From NCBI GenBank assembly GCA_017307275.1, contig JAFKFK010000025.1:1-64000 (forward strand): DNA of 64,000 nucleotides. Direction: 5' to 3'. Position numbers and translations under genes: made by a program. This stretch comes from Alphaproteobacteria bacterium (GTDB lineage: Bacteria; Pseudomonadota; Alphaproteobacteria; Reyranellales; Reyranellaceae). Below the pieces are notes generated by a model. The model was not told the DNA's origin and did not search any database. It saw only the letters and a program-made list of their open reading frames with translations. Positions 16,951-25,824 of the stretch are shown one piece after another. The stretch's first letter is position 1, and every line of letters starts with the position of its first letter.

Positions 16951-18093
16951 GTGCCTCAACGGCCCGCCATGTCCCTGAAGTCCATGTCCCCGAATTCGCT
17001 CACCCAGCTTGCTCCCGAACGGCCGTTGCGCACCCTAGGTCTGATGAGCGGGACCTCGGTCGACGGCGTCGACGTGGCCCTGATCGAGACTGACGGCGAA
17101 CGTATCGCTTCCTATGGACCGAGCCTCACTGTTCCCTATGCCGACGATGTGCGTCGCACGATCCGCGCAGCCTTTGGTGCCGAACAAGCCTCCGATGTGA
17201 CGCGTGCCGCCGAACAGGCCGTGACCGAGGCTCATGCAGATGCCGTGCGCCGCTGGTCGAGCGAGCAGGGTGTGCCGCTCTCCAGCGTCGATCTCGTGGG
17301 TTTCCATGGCCAGACGATCACCCATCGGCCGGAGCGGCGCTTCACCTGGCAGATCGGCGATGGCGCTGCGCTCGCGCGTGCGCTCGGTGTGCGCGTGATC
17401 AACGACCTGCGCACCGCCGACGTCGCCGCAGGCGGGCAGGGCGCGCCGCTCGTGCCGGCCTATCACGCGGCCCTCGTGCGCGACCTGCCGCGGCCGCTCG
17501 CCGTGGTGAATATCGGCGGCGTCGCCAACGTCACCTGGGTGGGCGCGGACGAGGCGCTGCTCGCCTTCGATACCGGCCCCGGCAACGGGCCGATCGACGA
17601 CTGGTGCGCGCGCCGCGCCGGCCAGCGCTACGACAAGGACGGCGTACTGGCCGCAACTGGCAAGGTCGATCGCACGAGGCTCGAACGCTTCAGCGAGCAT
17701 CGCTACTTCGCACGCACACCGCCCAAGTCGCTCGACCGTGGCGACTTCAACGATGCCTGGGCAGAAGGGCTGAGCGTAGCCGATGGCGCCGCGACGCTGA
17801 CGCGCGGCACGGCGCGCGCTATTGCGCTCGCCGCGCGGCACTTCCCGGCGCCTGTCCTGCGATGGGTGATCTGCGGCGGCGGCGCGCGCAATCCGACGTT
17901 GTTGCGTGCGATTGCCGAGGAGACGCGTGGCAAGGTCGTGACGGCCGCGGATCTCGGCTGGGATGGCGATGCTCTCGAAGCGCAGGCCTTTGCCTTCCTG
18001 GCCGTGCGCTCGTTGCGTGGTCTGCCGCTTACCTATCCGACGACCACCGGCGCGCCGCGTCCCATGACGGGCGGCCGGCTCAGCGAGCCTTAA
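16951..18093 (+). CDS. anmK: anhydro-N-acetylmuramic acid kinase
   Basis: A sugar kinase of the hexokinase/actin fold, which phosphorylates and opens 1,6-anhydroMurNAc during cell-wall recycling. Family motifs are [14 protein letters not shown] near the N-terminus, [36 protein letters not shown] and [13 protein letters not shown]. The start is uncertain between GTG 16951 (380 residues, GGGGG upstream) and ATG 16969 or 16984; usual family length is about 370. It is divergent from tyrS, the same arrangement as I recall from many alphaproteobacterial genomes. Its 3' end overlaps the convergent hydrolase gene by 4 bp. Confidence 0.93.
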   Translation: MPQRPAMSLKSMSPNSLTQLAPERPLRTLGLMSGTSVDGVDVALIETDGERIASYGPSLTVPYADDVRRTIRAAFGAEQASDVTRAAEQAVTEAHADAVRRWSSEQGVPLSSVDLVGFHGQTITHRPERRFTWQIGDGAALARALGVRVINDLRTADVAAGGQGAPLVPAYHAALVRDLPRPLAVVNIGGVANVTWVGADEALLAFDTGPGNGPIDDWCARRAGQRYDKDGVLAATGKVDRTRLERFSEHRYFARTPPKSLDRGDFNDAWAEGLSVADGAATLTRGTARAIALAARHFPAPVLRWVICGGGARNPTLLRAIAEETRGKVVTAADLGWDGDALEAQAFAFLAVRSLRGLPLTYPTTTGAPRPMTGGRLSEP

Positions 18094-18764
18094 GGCTCTT
18101 TGTTGCTCGTCGCGCGGCCCGGCGGATTGAGCAGGGACTTGGCAACGTACCTGTCCACATCGACGGCGAGCTTGTCGAGCGAGTCGTGGAAGAAGTGGTT
18201 GGCGCCCTTCACGGTGCGCGATTCCACGGTGATGCCTTTCTGCAGCGAGAGGCGGGCGACAAGCTTCTGGATGTCGGCGAGCGGCACCACTTCGTCGCGC
18301 TCTGCGCCGACGATGAGACCCGAAGAAGGGCAGGGCGCGAGGAAGGCGAAGTCGTAGGAGTTCGCCGGCGGCGCCACCGAGATGAAGCAATCGATCTCGG
18401 GTCGACGCATCAGCAGTTGCATGCCGATCCACGCGCCGAACGAGTAGCCGGCGATCCAGCACGACTTGGCATCGGCGTTCATGCCCTGCAGCCAGTCGAG
18501 TGCGGCGGCCGCATCGGAGAGTTCGCCCATGCCGTTGTCGAAGCGGCCCTGGCTGCGACCGACGCCGCGCGTGTTGAAGCGCAACACCGAGAAGCCGCGG
18601 TTTACGAAGACATGGAAGAGCGAGAACACAACCTTGTGGTTCATCGTTCCGCCGTATTGCGGATGAGGATGGAGGATCAGCGCGATCGGCGCGCGTTCTT
18701 CCTTGCTCTGGTGATAGCGGCCTTCGAGACGACCCTCGGGGCCGGTGAACATCACGTCAGGCAT
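18090..18764 (-). CDS. alpha/beta hydrolase
   Basis: A 224-residue alpha/beta hydrolase of the short dienelactone-hydrolase-like group. Features are the oxyanion region ILHPHPQYGGTMNHKVV, the nucleophile elbow GYSFGAW (about 117-123), an acidic residue in the GAERDEVVP stretch, and the catalytic His in GANHFFHDS. The N-terminal FTGPEGRLEGRYHQSKE is typical of a widely conserved alphaproteobacterial family of unknown substrate. No signal peptide. It lies on the opposite strand to anmK and is divergent from iscR. Confidence 0.88.
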   Translation of the reverse strand: MPDVMFTGPEGRLEGRYHQSKEERAPIALILHPHPQYGGTMNHKVVFSLFHVFVNRGFSVLRFNTRGVGRSQGRFDNGMGELSDAAAALDWLQGMNADAKSCWIAGYSFGAWIGMQLLMRRPEIDCFISVAPPANSYDFAFLAPCPSSGLIVGAERDEVVPLADIQKLVARLSLQKGITVESRTVKGANHFFHDSLDKLAVDVDRYVAKSLLNPPGRATSNKEP

Positions 18765-18837
18765 GGAGACTCCGGTTTTTCACCCTGTTGACCTCCGGTC
18801 GTAACCGATTTGGGGCGATGGATGGGGGGGATTCTTG

Positions 18838-18870
18838 ATACTTGACCGACTTACTCGGATTATTTAAATC
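18838..18870 (+). promoter_or_regulatory. iscR promoter with type 1 IscR-like box
   Basis: A 25-bp block at 18838-18862 has halves ATACTTGACC and ACTCGG, agreeing at about 19 of 25 positions with the type 1 IscR consensus as I remember it. It strongly resembles the iscR operator of E. coli, which also combines TTGACC with TTACTCGG. TTGACC at 18842-18847 can act as a -35 element, with an AT-rich -10 candidate at 18864-18870. The box therefore covers the -35, where holo-IscR would repress. It lies about 140 bp before iscR. Confidence 0.7.
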
Positions 18871-18874
18871 CGAG
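18854..18874. repeat. perfect inverted repeat overlapping the IscR box
   Basis: CTCGGATT (18854-18861) and AATCCGAG (18867-18874) form a perfect 8-bp dyad with a 5-bp AT spacer. It shares its left arm with the right half of the IscR box. It could be a second operator or a transcribed hairpin. Confidence 0.55.
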
Positions 18875-19001
18875 CTACGCAGTTGGTTTTTCCCCGAACC
18901 CCGACTAGAGGGGCCGGAATATCGTAGTAACGCCTTGGTTTTCAAGACCTTTAGGCGTTCGGTAACGCAAGGCCGGGCGATCCGGCCATGAGGAGGATGC
19001 T

Positions 19002-19478
19002 GTGAAGCTCAGCACCAAGGGCCGATACGCCGTTATGGCGATGGTCGATCTGGCGCGCCACGCCCAGGCCAAGCCGGTTTCCCTGTCGGATATCGCAGCC
19101 CGGCAGGAGATTTCTCTGTCCTATCTCGAACAGCTCTTTGCCCGGCTGCGGCGCGCCGGCCTCGTGAAGAGCGTGCGTGGTCCCGGCGGCGGCTACCGAC
19201 TGGCCCGCCTGTCGATGGAAACGCGGGTTTCCGAGATCATTCTGGCGGTCGACGAGCCGATCAGCGCCACCCGGTGCACCGAAATGGGCGCCACCGGCTG
19301 CCGGGCCGACCGCAGCAAGTGCCTGACCCACGACCTGTGGGAGGAGCTGGGCAACCAGATCCACATGTTCCTGAGCTCGGTCACCTTGCATGACGTGCTG
19401 GAGCGCAAGCTGGCGCCGCGCATCATCGAGGCGCCGGGCGTTCCCGGTCCCGGATCGTCGATGGCCGCAGCCAGCTAG
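19002..19478 (+). CDS. iscR: Fe-S cluster-responsive regulator IscR (Rrf2 family)
   Basis: A 158-residue Rrf2-family regulator. The N-terminal winged helix (MKLSTKGRYAVMAMVDLA; SDIAARQEISLSYLEQLFARLRRAGLV) is followed by three cysteines Cys92, Cys100 and Cys107 plus His110, the [2Fe-2S] ligand set of IscR with slightly wider spacing than in E. coli (92/98/104/107 from memory). It starts at GTG with AGGAGG just upstream. As the first gene of the isc operon, with an IscR-like box in its promoter, it is expected to repress the operon when its cluster is loaded. Confidence 0.95.
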   Translation: MKLSTKGRYAVMAMVDLARHAQAKPVSLSDIAARQEISLSYLEQLFARLRRAGLVKSVRGPGGGYRLARLSMETRVSEIILAVDEPISATRCTEMGATGCRADRSKCLTHDLWEELGNQIHMFLSSVTLHDVLERKLAPRIIEAPGVPGPGSSMAAAS

Positions 19479-19492
19479 GAGCTGCCTCGATC

Positions 19493-20614
19493 ATGGCCGC
19501 GTTCGCGTACCTCGACCACAACGCTACCAGCCCCCTGCGGCCGGTGGCGTTCGAGTCCATGGTCGAGGTGCTGCGTGCCGGCGGCAATCCGTCGTCTGTC
19601 CATACGGCAGGGCGCAAGGCCCGTGCCGCCGTCGAGACAGCGCGCCGTCAGGTGGCGGCGCTCGTCGGTGCATTGCCGGCCGAGGTCGTCTTCACCTCTG
19701 GCGGAACGGAAGCCAATAATCTTGCGCTTTCCGGCGCTGGACGCCGACGCGTCCTGGTTTCGGCGGTCGAGCATGACAGCGTGCTGCGCGCTGCCCCGGC
19801 GGCCGAGATCATCGGCGTAGACGGCAATGGTGTCGTCGATCTGGCCGCGCTGGAGCGGGCGCTGGCCTCGTCGGCGGACGAGCCTGCCCTGGTGTCGGTC
19901 ATGCTGGCCAACAACGAGACTGGCGTGCTGCAGCCGATTGCCGACGTCGTGCGTCTTGCGCGCGACGCAGGTGCGCTGGTCCATTGCGATACCGTTCAGG
20001 CGGCCGGCAAGGTGCCGGTCGAAGTACATGGTCTCGGTGTCGACTACCTCAGCCTCTCCGCTCACAAGCTTGGTGGCCCGACTGGAGTCGGCGCCTTGAT
20101 CGTGCGCACCGGTGCCCCGTTTGCGACGGACCGCAGGGGCGGGGGGCAGGAATCCAATCGCCGCGCCGGGACGGAGAACGTAGCCGGGATCGCAGGCTTC
20201 GGGGCCGCCGCGCAGGAGGCCGCCAAGGGCCTCGATCTTGCCGATTGGCGCGACAGGCTCGAATTTTCTCTTGTCCAGATTGCCCCGCGTGCACGCGTCT
20301 TTGGCGCTGGCGCGATCCGGCTCGGAAACACGAGCTGTGTCGCTATGCCGGGTGTTCCGGCTGAAACGCAGGTGATGGCATTCGATCTTGCCGGTGTCTG
20401 TATCAGTGCTGGAGCGGCCTGCTCCTCGGGCAAGGTCCAGCGTTCGGCGGTTCTGGCGGCCATGGGCGTGCCGGCCGACGAGGCTGCGACCGCCATCAGA
20501 ATTAGCTTGGGCTGGAACACCGAACCGGCCGATATCGAGCGCTTGATCACCGCATGGCGGGACCTATATATCCGAGTGACACAGTCGGATATTTCTCGAG
20601 CTGAAGCAGCGTAG
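19493..20614 (+). CDS. cysteine desulfurase, NifS/IscS-like (first of two)
   Basis: A 373-residue PLP enzyme that takes sulfur from cysteine. The PLP lysine is Lys192 (LSAHKLGG) and the active cysteine is Cys310 in ISAGAACSSGKVQRS; the N-terminus YLDHNATSPL is the family start. It is shorter and more divergent than the following iscS, with a shortened loop before the active Cys. Class V desulfurases next to iscR are seen in other alphaproteobacteria, but why two are kept is not known. It begins 15 bp after iscR. The last 47 bp contain the internal IscR box and promoter of the next gene. Confidence 0.92.
   Translation: MAAFAYLDHNATSPLRPVAFESMVEVLRAGGNPSSVHTAGRKARAAVETARRQVAALVGALPAEVVFTSGGTEANNLALSGAGRRRVLVSAVEHDSVLRAAPAAEIIGVDGNGVVDLAALERALASSADEPALVSVMLANNETGVLQPIADVVRLARDAGALVHCDTVQAAGKVPVEVHGLGVDYLSLSAHKLGGPTGVGALIVRTGAPFATDRRGGGQESNRRAGTENVAGIAGFGAAAQEAAKGLDLADWRDRLEFSLVQIAPRARVFGAGAIRLGNTSCVAMPGVPAETQVMAFDLAGVCISAGAACSSGKVQRSAVLAAMGVPADEAATAIRISLGWNTEPADIERLITAWRDLYIRVTQSDISRAEAA
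20543..20592 (+). promoter_or_regulatory. internal promoter with strong type 1 IscR-like box upstream of iscS
   Basis: TTGATC (20543-20548) and TATATA (20565-20570) are separated by 16 bp, a good sigma-70-type promoter inside the end of the first desulfurase gene. The block 20568-20592 begins ATATCCGA and ends TCGGATAT (a perfect 8-bp dyad around a 9-bp spacer) and includes AGTCGG; it agrees with the type 1 IscR consensus, as recalled, at about 21 of 25 positions. It overlaps the -10 and the predicted start site, a repressor position, 40 bp before iscS. Confidence 0.7.
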
Positions 20615-20632
20615 GAGTTTCAAGGGGTTAGC

Positions 20633-21871
20633 ATGACAGCCATTACCCAAATCCGGCGCAACGACCAGCCGATTTACCTGGATTATCAGGCCACCACCCC
20701 CATGGACCCGCGGGTCCTGGAGGTGATGATGCCCTACTTTACCCACAAGTTCGGCAATCCGGGCTCGCGCAGCCACGCCTACGGCTGGGAAGCCGAGGAG
20801 GCGGTGGAGAAGGCGCGCGGCCAGATCGCCAAGCTGATCGGGGCGGACGAGAAGGAGGTCATCTACACCTCCGGCGCCACTGAATCGAACAACCTCGCGA
20901 TCCGTGGCGTGGCCGAGTTCTACAAGGACCGGAAGAACCACATCATCACCACGGTGACGGAGCATAAGTGCGTGCTCGATACCTGCCGCCATCTCGAGCA
21001 GCAGGGTTTCGAGGTCACCTATCTGCCGGTCCAGCAGAACGGCCTGCTCGACCTCGACGTGCTACGCGCGGCGATCACCGACAAGACCGTGCTGGTCTCG
21101 GTGATGGCCGTGAACAACGAGATCGGCGTCATCCAGCCGCTGGCCGAGATCGGCAAGATCTGCCGCGAACGCAAGGTCTTCTTCCATACCGACGCGGCAC
21201 AGGCCGCCGGCAAGATTCCGCTCGACGTCGAGGCGATGAACATCGACCTGATGAGCATCTCGGGGCACAAGATCTACGGCCCCAAGGGCATCGGCGCGCT
21301 CTACGTCCGCCGCAAGCCGCGCGTGCGGCTGGTCGCGATGATCTATGGCGGTGGGCAGGAGCGCGGCTTCCGCTCGGGCACGCTGCCGACGCCGCTCTGC
21401 GTCGGGTTGGGCGAAGCCTGCGAGATCGCGATGAAGGAGATGGGCACAGAGGCCAAGCACCTGGCCAAGCTCCAGGAGCGGATGCTGAAGGGCCTTCGGG
21501 CCAAGCTGACGGATATCGTCGTCAACGGCGATCTGGAGCAGCGCATCCCGGGCAATCTCAACATCAGCTTCGCCTATGTCGAAGGCGAGTCGTTGATGAT
21601 GGGCATCAAGAACCTGTCGGTGTCGTCCGGTTCGGCCTGCACCTCGGCGTCGCTCGAACCCAGCTACGTGCTGCGGGCGCTCGGTGTCGAGGAGGAGATG
21701 GCACACACGTCGCTTCGTATCGGGCTCGGCCGCTTCACCACCGAACATGAAGTCGACACCGCCGTCGACGAACTGGTGCGCCACGTCACCAAGCTGCGGG
21801 CCATGAGCCCGCTCTGGGAGATGGCCCAGGAAGGGATCGATCTGAAGTCCATTGAATGGGCTGCTCACTAA
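20633..21871 (+). CDS. iscS: cysteine desulfurase IscS
   Basis: A 412-residue desulfurase with normal IscS length and sequence. The PLP lysine is Lys213 ([12 protein letters not shown]), and the persulfide cysteine is Cys336 in the long flexible loop [17 protein letters not shown]. The C-terminus [18 protein letters not shown] contains the IscU-binding end typical of true IscS. It supplies sulfur to IscU for cluster assembly and also to MnmA for tRNA thiolation; mnmA lies 5 kb downstream. It has its own IscR-controlled promoter candidate. Confidence 0.97.
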   Translation: MTAITQIRRNDQPIYLDYQATTPMDPRVLEVMMPYFTHKFGNPGSRSHAYGWEAEEAVEKARGQIAKLIGADEKEVIYTSGATESNNLAIRGVAEFYKDRKNHIITTVTEHKCVLDTCRHLEQQGFEVTYLPVQQNGLLDLDVLRAAITDKTVLVSVMAVNNEIGVIQPLAEIGKICRERKVFFHTDAAQAAGKIPLDVEAMNIDLMSISGHKIYGPKGIGALYVRRKPRVRLVAMIYGGGQERGFRSGTLPTPLCVGLGEACEIAMKEMGTEAKHLAKLQERMLKGLRAKLTDIVVNGDLEQRIPGNLNISFAYVEGESLMMGIKNLSVSSGSACTSASLEPSYVLRALGVEEEMAHTSLRIGLGRFTTEHEVDTAVDELVRHVTKLRAMSPLWEMAQEGIDLKSIEWAAH

Positions 21872-21927
21872 TCTGACCACTGACGCGCGGCCTTTGGGGC
21901 ACTGCGCCGAGATTTGAGGAGAGTGTC

Positions 21928-22335
21928 ATGGCTTACAGCGAAAAGCTGATCGACCACTACGAGAACCCGCGCAACATCGGGTCGCTCGACAAGAACGCCG
22001 AAGATGTCGGCACCGGCTTGGTCGGTGCGCCGGCCTGCGGCGACGTGATGAAGCTGCAGATCAAGGTTGGCCCCGACGGGCTGATCGAGGACGCCAAGTT
22101 CAAGACGTTCGGCTGCGGTTCGGCCATCGCGTCGAGCTCGCTTGTCACCGAATGGGTGAAGGGCAAGACTATCGACGAGGCCGAGACGATCAAGAACACC
22201 GACATCGCGCGCCATCTGGCGCTGCCGCCGGTGAAGATCCACTGCTCGGTCCTGGCCGAGGACGCGATCAAGGCGGCGATCGCCGACTATCGCGCCAAGG
22301 CCCAGAAGGAAGAGCCGAAAGAAGCGGCCGAGTAG
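21928..22335 (+). CDS. iscU: Fe-S cluster assembly scaffold IscU
   Basis: A 135-residue scaffold on which [2Fe-2S] clusters are built. All known ligands are visible: Cys37 and Asp39 (ACGD), Cys63 (FGCGSA), His105 and Cys106. The chaperone-recognition motif LPPVK (99-103) is intact, which agrees with hscA and hscB downstream. An AGGAG-type site lies 8 bp before the ATG. The C-terminal tail is acidic and Lys-rich (AKAQKEEPKEAAE), a little longer than in E. coli. Confidence 0.97.
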   Translation: MAYSEKLIDHYENPRNIGSLDKNAEDVGTGLVGAPACGDVMKLQIKVGPDGLIEDAKFKTFGCGSAIASSSLVTEWVKGKTIDEAETIKNTDIARHLALPPVKIHCSVLAEDAIKAAIADYRAKAQKEEPKEAAE

Positions 22336-22354
22336 CAGTCGGAGCAAGGTAGCC

Positions 22355-22753
22355 ATGAGCACGACCACGGATACGGCGAAGCCCGCCGCTCCCGCCGCCA
22401 CCCCGAGGCCGCGCCGTCCGCGACCGCAGGTGATGTCGGTGACGCCGCTTGCTGCCGAGCGCGTGAAGGCGCTGATCGACGGCCGCGGCAAGCCGACGGC
22501 CGGTATCCGCATTGGCGTGCGTACCAAGGGCTGCTCGGGCATGAGCTACACCCTCGAGTTCGCCGACAAGCAGGAACCGATGGACGAGGTGGTCGAGGCT
22601 GGTGGCATCAAGCTGCTGATCGACCCCAAGGCCTCGCTGTTCCTGATCGGCACTGAGATGGACTACGAGGAAGAGAAGCTGAAGTCGGGCTTCGTGTTCA
22701 AGAACCCGAACGAGAAGGGCCGCTGCGGCTGCGGCGAATCCTTCCACGTCTGA
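22355..22753 (+). CDS. iscA: A-type Fe-S carrier IscA
   Basis: A 132-residue A-type carrier. The three conserved cysteines are Cys60 (TKGCSG), Cys124 and Cys126 (GRCGCGESF). The core (about 27-132) has normal length; the first about 25 residues are a low-complexity Ala/Pro/Arg extension (TAKPAAPAATPRPRRPRPQ) that is not part of the fold. It transfers or stores iron or clusters between IscU and client proteins. It lies between iscU and hscB with short gaps, in one transcription unit. Confidence 0.94.
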   Translation: MSTTTDTAKPAAPAATPRPRRPRPQVMSVTPLAAERVKALIDGRGKPTAGIRIGVRTKGCSGMSYTLEFADKQEPMDEVVEAGGIKLLIDPKASLFLIGTEMDYEEEKLKSGFVFKNPNEKGRCGCGESFHV

Positions 22754-22762
22754 AGTCCGATC

Positions 22763-23275
22763 ATGGATCATTTCGCGCGGCTGGGACTGCCGGCGGCGCT
22801 GGACCTCGAAGCCGCGTCGCTCGACCGGGCCTATTTCGCTCTACAGCGTCAGTGGCATCCCGATCGCTTTGTTGCCAAGCCCCCTGAAGAACGCGCGCGC
22901 GCGTCGGTCGAGGCCGCTGCGCTGAACGACGCCTATCGCACGTTGAAGGATCCGCTGAGCCGGGCCGTCTATCTTGCAGGGCTCAAGGGCGTGGAGCTGC
23001 CGGGGGACGGCAAGACCATCGACGATCCGGATCTGCTGATGGAGGCGATGGAGGCACGCGAAGAACTGCACGAGGCGCCAAGCGGCGAAGCGGTCGATGC
23101 GCTGGCCGCCAAGGCGCGCGACGATATGAATAAGGCGATGGCGGGGCTCGGCAGTTTGTTCTTGGCAAACGACCGGCCGGCCATCAGAAAAACGCTCCTT
23201 CGCCTGCGCTACCTCGACAAGTTCGCCGAGGAGGCGCGTGCGCGACGCATGAATCTAGAACGGTCCAGGGCATGA
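22763..23275 (+). CDS. hscB: J-domain co-chaperone HscB
   Basis: A 170-residue co-chaperone that delivers IscU to HscA. The J-domain HPD motif is His32-Pro33-Asp34 (QWHPDRF), and the C-terminal three-helix IscU-binding domain spans about 90-165. There is no N-terminal zinc-finger extension of the mitochondrial type. Its end overlaps the hscA start by 4 bp, so the two chaperones are translationally coupled. Confidence 0.94.
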   Translation: MDHFARLGLPAALDLEAASLDRAYFALQRQWHPDRFVAKPPEERARASVEAAALNDAYRTLKDPLSRAVYLAGLKGVELPGDGKTIDDPDLLMEAMEAREELHEAPSGEAVDALAAKARDDMNKAMAGLGSLFLANDRPAIRKTLLRLRYLDKFAEEARARRMNLERSRA

Positions 23276-25167
23276 CTTTGCTGGAGATCCACGAGCCGGG
23301 CGAAACGCCTCTGCCGCATGCCGGCGAGGGATCGCTGGCGGTCGGCATCGATCTCGGCACGACCAACTCCGTGGTCGCCATTGCGCGCGAAAGCGTGCCT
23401 GCCGCGCTGCACGACGAGACGGGCAAGGCGCTGGTTCCTTCGGTCGTGGCCTATCCGGCCGCTGGCGGTGTCTTGGTGGGCGACGCCGCGCGCCAGCTCG
23501 CGGGCACCGAGCCGAAGAGTGTCGTCTCCTCGATCAAGCGGCTGATGGGCCGAGGTGCGGCCGACGTTCATGCCGTGGCCGGCGTGCTGCCCTACGAGAT
23601 CGAGCCGGGCACCGGCCAGACCGACATGGTGAAGCTGCGCATCGGCGGCAAGGCGCGCTCGCCGGTCGAGATTTCCGCCGAAATCTTGAAGGCGCTGCGC
23701 CAGCGCGCCGAGGAAGCGCTGGAGAAGCCGGTCGAGCGGGCCGTCATTACCGTGCCGGCCTATTTCGACGATGCCGCACGCACCGCGACCCGCGATGCCG
23801 CGCGCGTGGCCGGCCTCGAAGTGCTGCGTCTGGTGAACGAGCCGACGGCCGCGGCGCTGGCCTACGGTTTGGACAAGGGCTCCGAAGGCCTCTACGCGGT
23901 CTACGATCTGGGCGGCGGCACGTTCGACTTCTCCCTGCTGCGGTTGGAGAAGGGTGTGTTCCAGGTGCTGGCGACCGGTGGCGACACGGCCCTGGGCGGC
24001 GACGATCTGGACCGCGCGATTGCCGAACGCATGCTGGCGGAGCGCAAGCGCGATGGCCTTGCCGACCAGGTCGACGAAGCTGCGGTGAAGGCGGCCTTGG
24101 CGCTGGCGCGCCACATGAAGGAACAACTCTCCGACCGCGACCAGACCTCGGGCCGGCTCGAGATCGCGGGCACGCCGTCGTTCCACGCGCTGACAAAGTC
24201 CGAGTTCGACGCGATGGCCGATGCCCTTGTCGAGCGCACACTGGGCATCGCGCGCAACGTGCTGGCCGATGCCGGCATGACCGCCGCCGAAGTGCAGGGC
24301 GTGGTGCTGGTCGGCGGTTCGACGCGCGTGCCGCTGGTGCGTGCGAAGGTCGCCGGCATGATCGGCAAGCCGCCGCTCACCGACATCGACCCCGACGAGG
24401 TCGTGGCGCTGGGCGCTGCGCTGCAGGCCGAAGCACTGACCGGCGGTGGCGATACTTTGCTGCTCGACGTGACGCCGCTGTCGCTGGGCCTCGAAACCAT
24501 GGGCGGCATCGTCGAGAAGATCGTGCCGCGCAACACGCCGATCCCGGTGCAGCTCGCGCAGGATTTCACGACCTATCAGGACGGCCAGAGCGCCATGGCG
24601 ATCCATGTCGTCCAGGGCGAGCGCGAGATGGTCACGGATTGCCGCAGCCTGGCGCGGTTCGAACTGCTGGGCATTCCACCGATGACCGCCGGCGCGGCGC
24701 GTATCCGCGTCACCTTTGCGGTCGACGCCGATGGTCTGCTTACGGTCTCCGCCGAGGAACGTACGACCGGCATTGCCCAACGTATCGAAGTGAAGCCGTC
24801 CTACGGCCTCAGCCACGAAGACATGGCCGACATGCTCTACGACAGCATGGACAATGCCGAGGCCGACATGACTTTGCGTCTGCTGACCGAGGCGAGGGTC
24901 GAGGCGCGGCGCAGCCTGCTGGCACTTGATGCGGCGCTGGCCAAGGACGGTGCGCTGCTGTCGACCGAAGAACGTGCGGCAATCGACCAAGCTCGAGCCG
25001 CCGTCGAAGCCGCGATGGCGGGCGAAAGCCGCGACGAGATCAATGCCGCCGCCGAGGCGCTCGAAACACTATCGAAGCCCTTCGCCGAACGGCGCATGGA
25101 CCGCGGCATCCGCGAGGCGCTGTCGGGTCTGTCGGTCGGCGAGTTGGAAAACAGGGTCGGCGAGTAA
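23272..25167 (+). CDS. hscA: Hsp70-class chaperone HscA
   Basis: A 631-residue Hsp70 specialised for cluster transfer from IscU. The nucleotide-binding domain starts [15 protein letters not shown] (about residue 24), with [13 protein letters not shown] and [14 protein letters not shown] further on. The substrate domain begins near [16 protein letters not shown], and a helical lid ends at about 620. The roughly 22-residue N-terminal extension ([17 protein letters not shown]) is usual for HscA. The ATG overlaps hscB. Confidence 0.96.
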   Translation: MTLLEIHEPGETPLPHAGEGSLAVGIDLGTTNSVVAIARESVPAALHDETGKALVPSVVAYPAAGGVLVGDAARQLAGTEPKSVVSSIKRLMGRGAADVHAVAGVLPYEIEPGTGQTDMVKLRIGGKARSPVEISAEILKALRQRAEEALEKPVERAVITVPAYFDDAARTATRDAARVAGLEVLRLVNEPTAAALAYGLDKGSEGLYAVYDLGGGTFDFSLLRLEKGVFQVLATGGDTALGGDDLDRAIAERMLAERKRDGLADQVDEAAVKAALALARHMKEQLSDRDQTSGRLEIAGTPSFHALTKSEFDAMADALVERTLGIARNVLADAGMTAAEVQGVVLVGGSTRVPLVRAKVAGMIGKPPLTDIDPDEVVALGAALQAEALTGGGDTLLLDVTPLSLGLETMGGIVEKIVPRNTPIPVQLAQDFTTYQDGQSAMAIHVVQGEREMVTDCRSLARFELLGIPPMTAGAARIRVTFAVDADGLLTVSAEERTTGIAQRIEVKPSYGLSHEDMADMLYDSMDNAEADMTLRLLTEARVEARRSLLALDAALAKDGALLSTEERAAIDQARAAVEAAMAGESRDEINAAAEALETLSKPFAERRMDRGIREALSGLSVGELENRVGE

Positions 25168-25185
25168 GGAGCAAGAGAGACTGAG

Positions 25186-25521
25186 ATGCCGAAGATGACG
25201 TTCATCCTGAAGGACGGGTCGCCGAAGGAAGTCGATGCGCCCATCGGTCTTAGCGTGCTCGAGATCGCCCATCGCAATCACATCGACATCGAGGGCGCTT
25301 GCGAAGGTTCGCTTGCCTGCTCGACCTGCCATGTCGTGGTGGAGAAGACCTGGTTCGACAAGCTGGCGCCCGCCAGCGACGACGAGGAAGACATGCTCGA
25401 CCTTGCCTTCGGCCTTACACACACCTCGCGGCTAGGCTGCCAGATCCGCATGAGCGAAGCGCTGGACGGTCTGGTGGTGCGTCTGCCGGCGGCGACGCGC
25501 AACATGATGGTCGACAAGTAA
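25186..25521 (+). CDS. fdx: ISC-type [2Fe-2S] ferredoxin
   Basis: A 111-residue adrenodoxin-type ferredoxin. The cluster ligands are Cys39, Cys45 and Cys48 ([14 protein letters not shown]) and Cys85 (RLGCQIRM), with the acidic [10 protein letters not shown] helix that docks to the desulfurase or reductase. It gives electrons during cluster assembly on IscU. A likely reductase partner is the TrxR-like ferredoxin-NADP reductase at 31146, though this is inference. An AAGGAG site precedes the start. Confidence 0.96.
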   Translation: MPKMTFILKDGSPKEVDAPIGLSVLEIAHRNHIDIEGACEGSLACSTCHVVVEKTWFDKLAPASDDEEDMLDLAFGLTHTSRLGCQIRMSEALDGLVVRLPAATRNMMVDK

Positions 25522-25535
25522 GGGGAGCGCGCGCG

Positions 25536-25742
25536 ATGGCAAAGAAGCTGCGCTGGACGGATGTCCACGACATCGCGATCGAACTCGAAGAGCGCCATCC
25601 CGATGTAGACAACGTCAACCTGCGGTTCACCGACCTGCATCGCTGGGTGATGGAGTTGCCGGATTTCGAGGACGATCCCAACCGCTCCAACGAGAAGATC
25701 CTGGAAGCGATCCAGGCCGCCTGGATCGAGGAACGCGACTAA
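25536..25742 (+). CDS. iscX: IscX (YfhJ) Fe-S assembly protein
   Basis: A 68-residue acidic protein. Starting at ATG 25536 after AGGGGAG it reads KKLRWTDVHDIAIELEERHPD, then a DVDNVNLRFTDLHRWV segment and PDFEDDPNRSNEKILEAIQ, which are the conserved helices of IscX. IscX binds IscS and iron and tunes the assembly rate. It is the last gene of the isc operon; a terminator follows 27 bp after the stop. Confidence 0.95.
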   Translation: MAKKLRWTDVHDIAIELEERHPDVDNVNLRFTDLHRWVMELPDFEDDPNRSNEKILEAIQAAWIEERD

Positions 25743-25769
25743 CGCACGGCTTTTGAGATGCTGGCCTGA

Positions 25770-25803
25770 CGCCGTAATTTAGTCGAAAATAACGGCGATT
25801 TTG
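25770..25803 (+). terminator. rho-independent terminator of the isc operon
   Basis: A 10-bp stem, CGCCGTAATT (25770-25779) with AATAACGGCG (25788-25797), has a single A-A mismatch and an 8-base loop and is followed by ATTTTG. It lies directly after iscX. Confidence 0.75.
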
Positions 25804-25824
25804 CTCGGTCTCCGGAGGCCGTCG

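Noticed and set aside
18784..18812. Another possible IscR box around TTGACC at 18788
   Set aside because: Only the left half fits; the right half lacks AGTC or ACTC, so the match is no better than chance.
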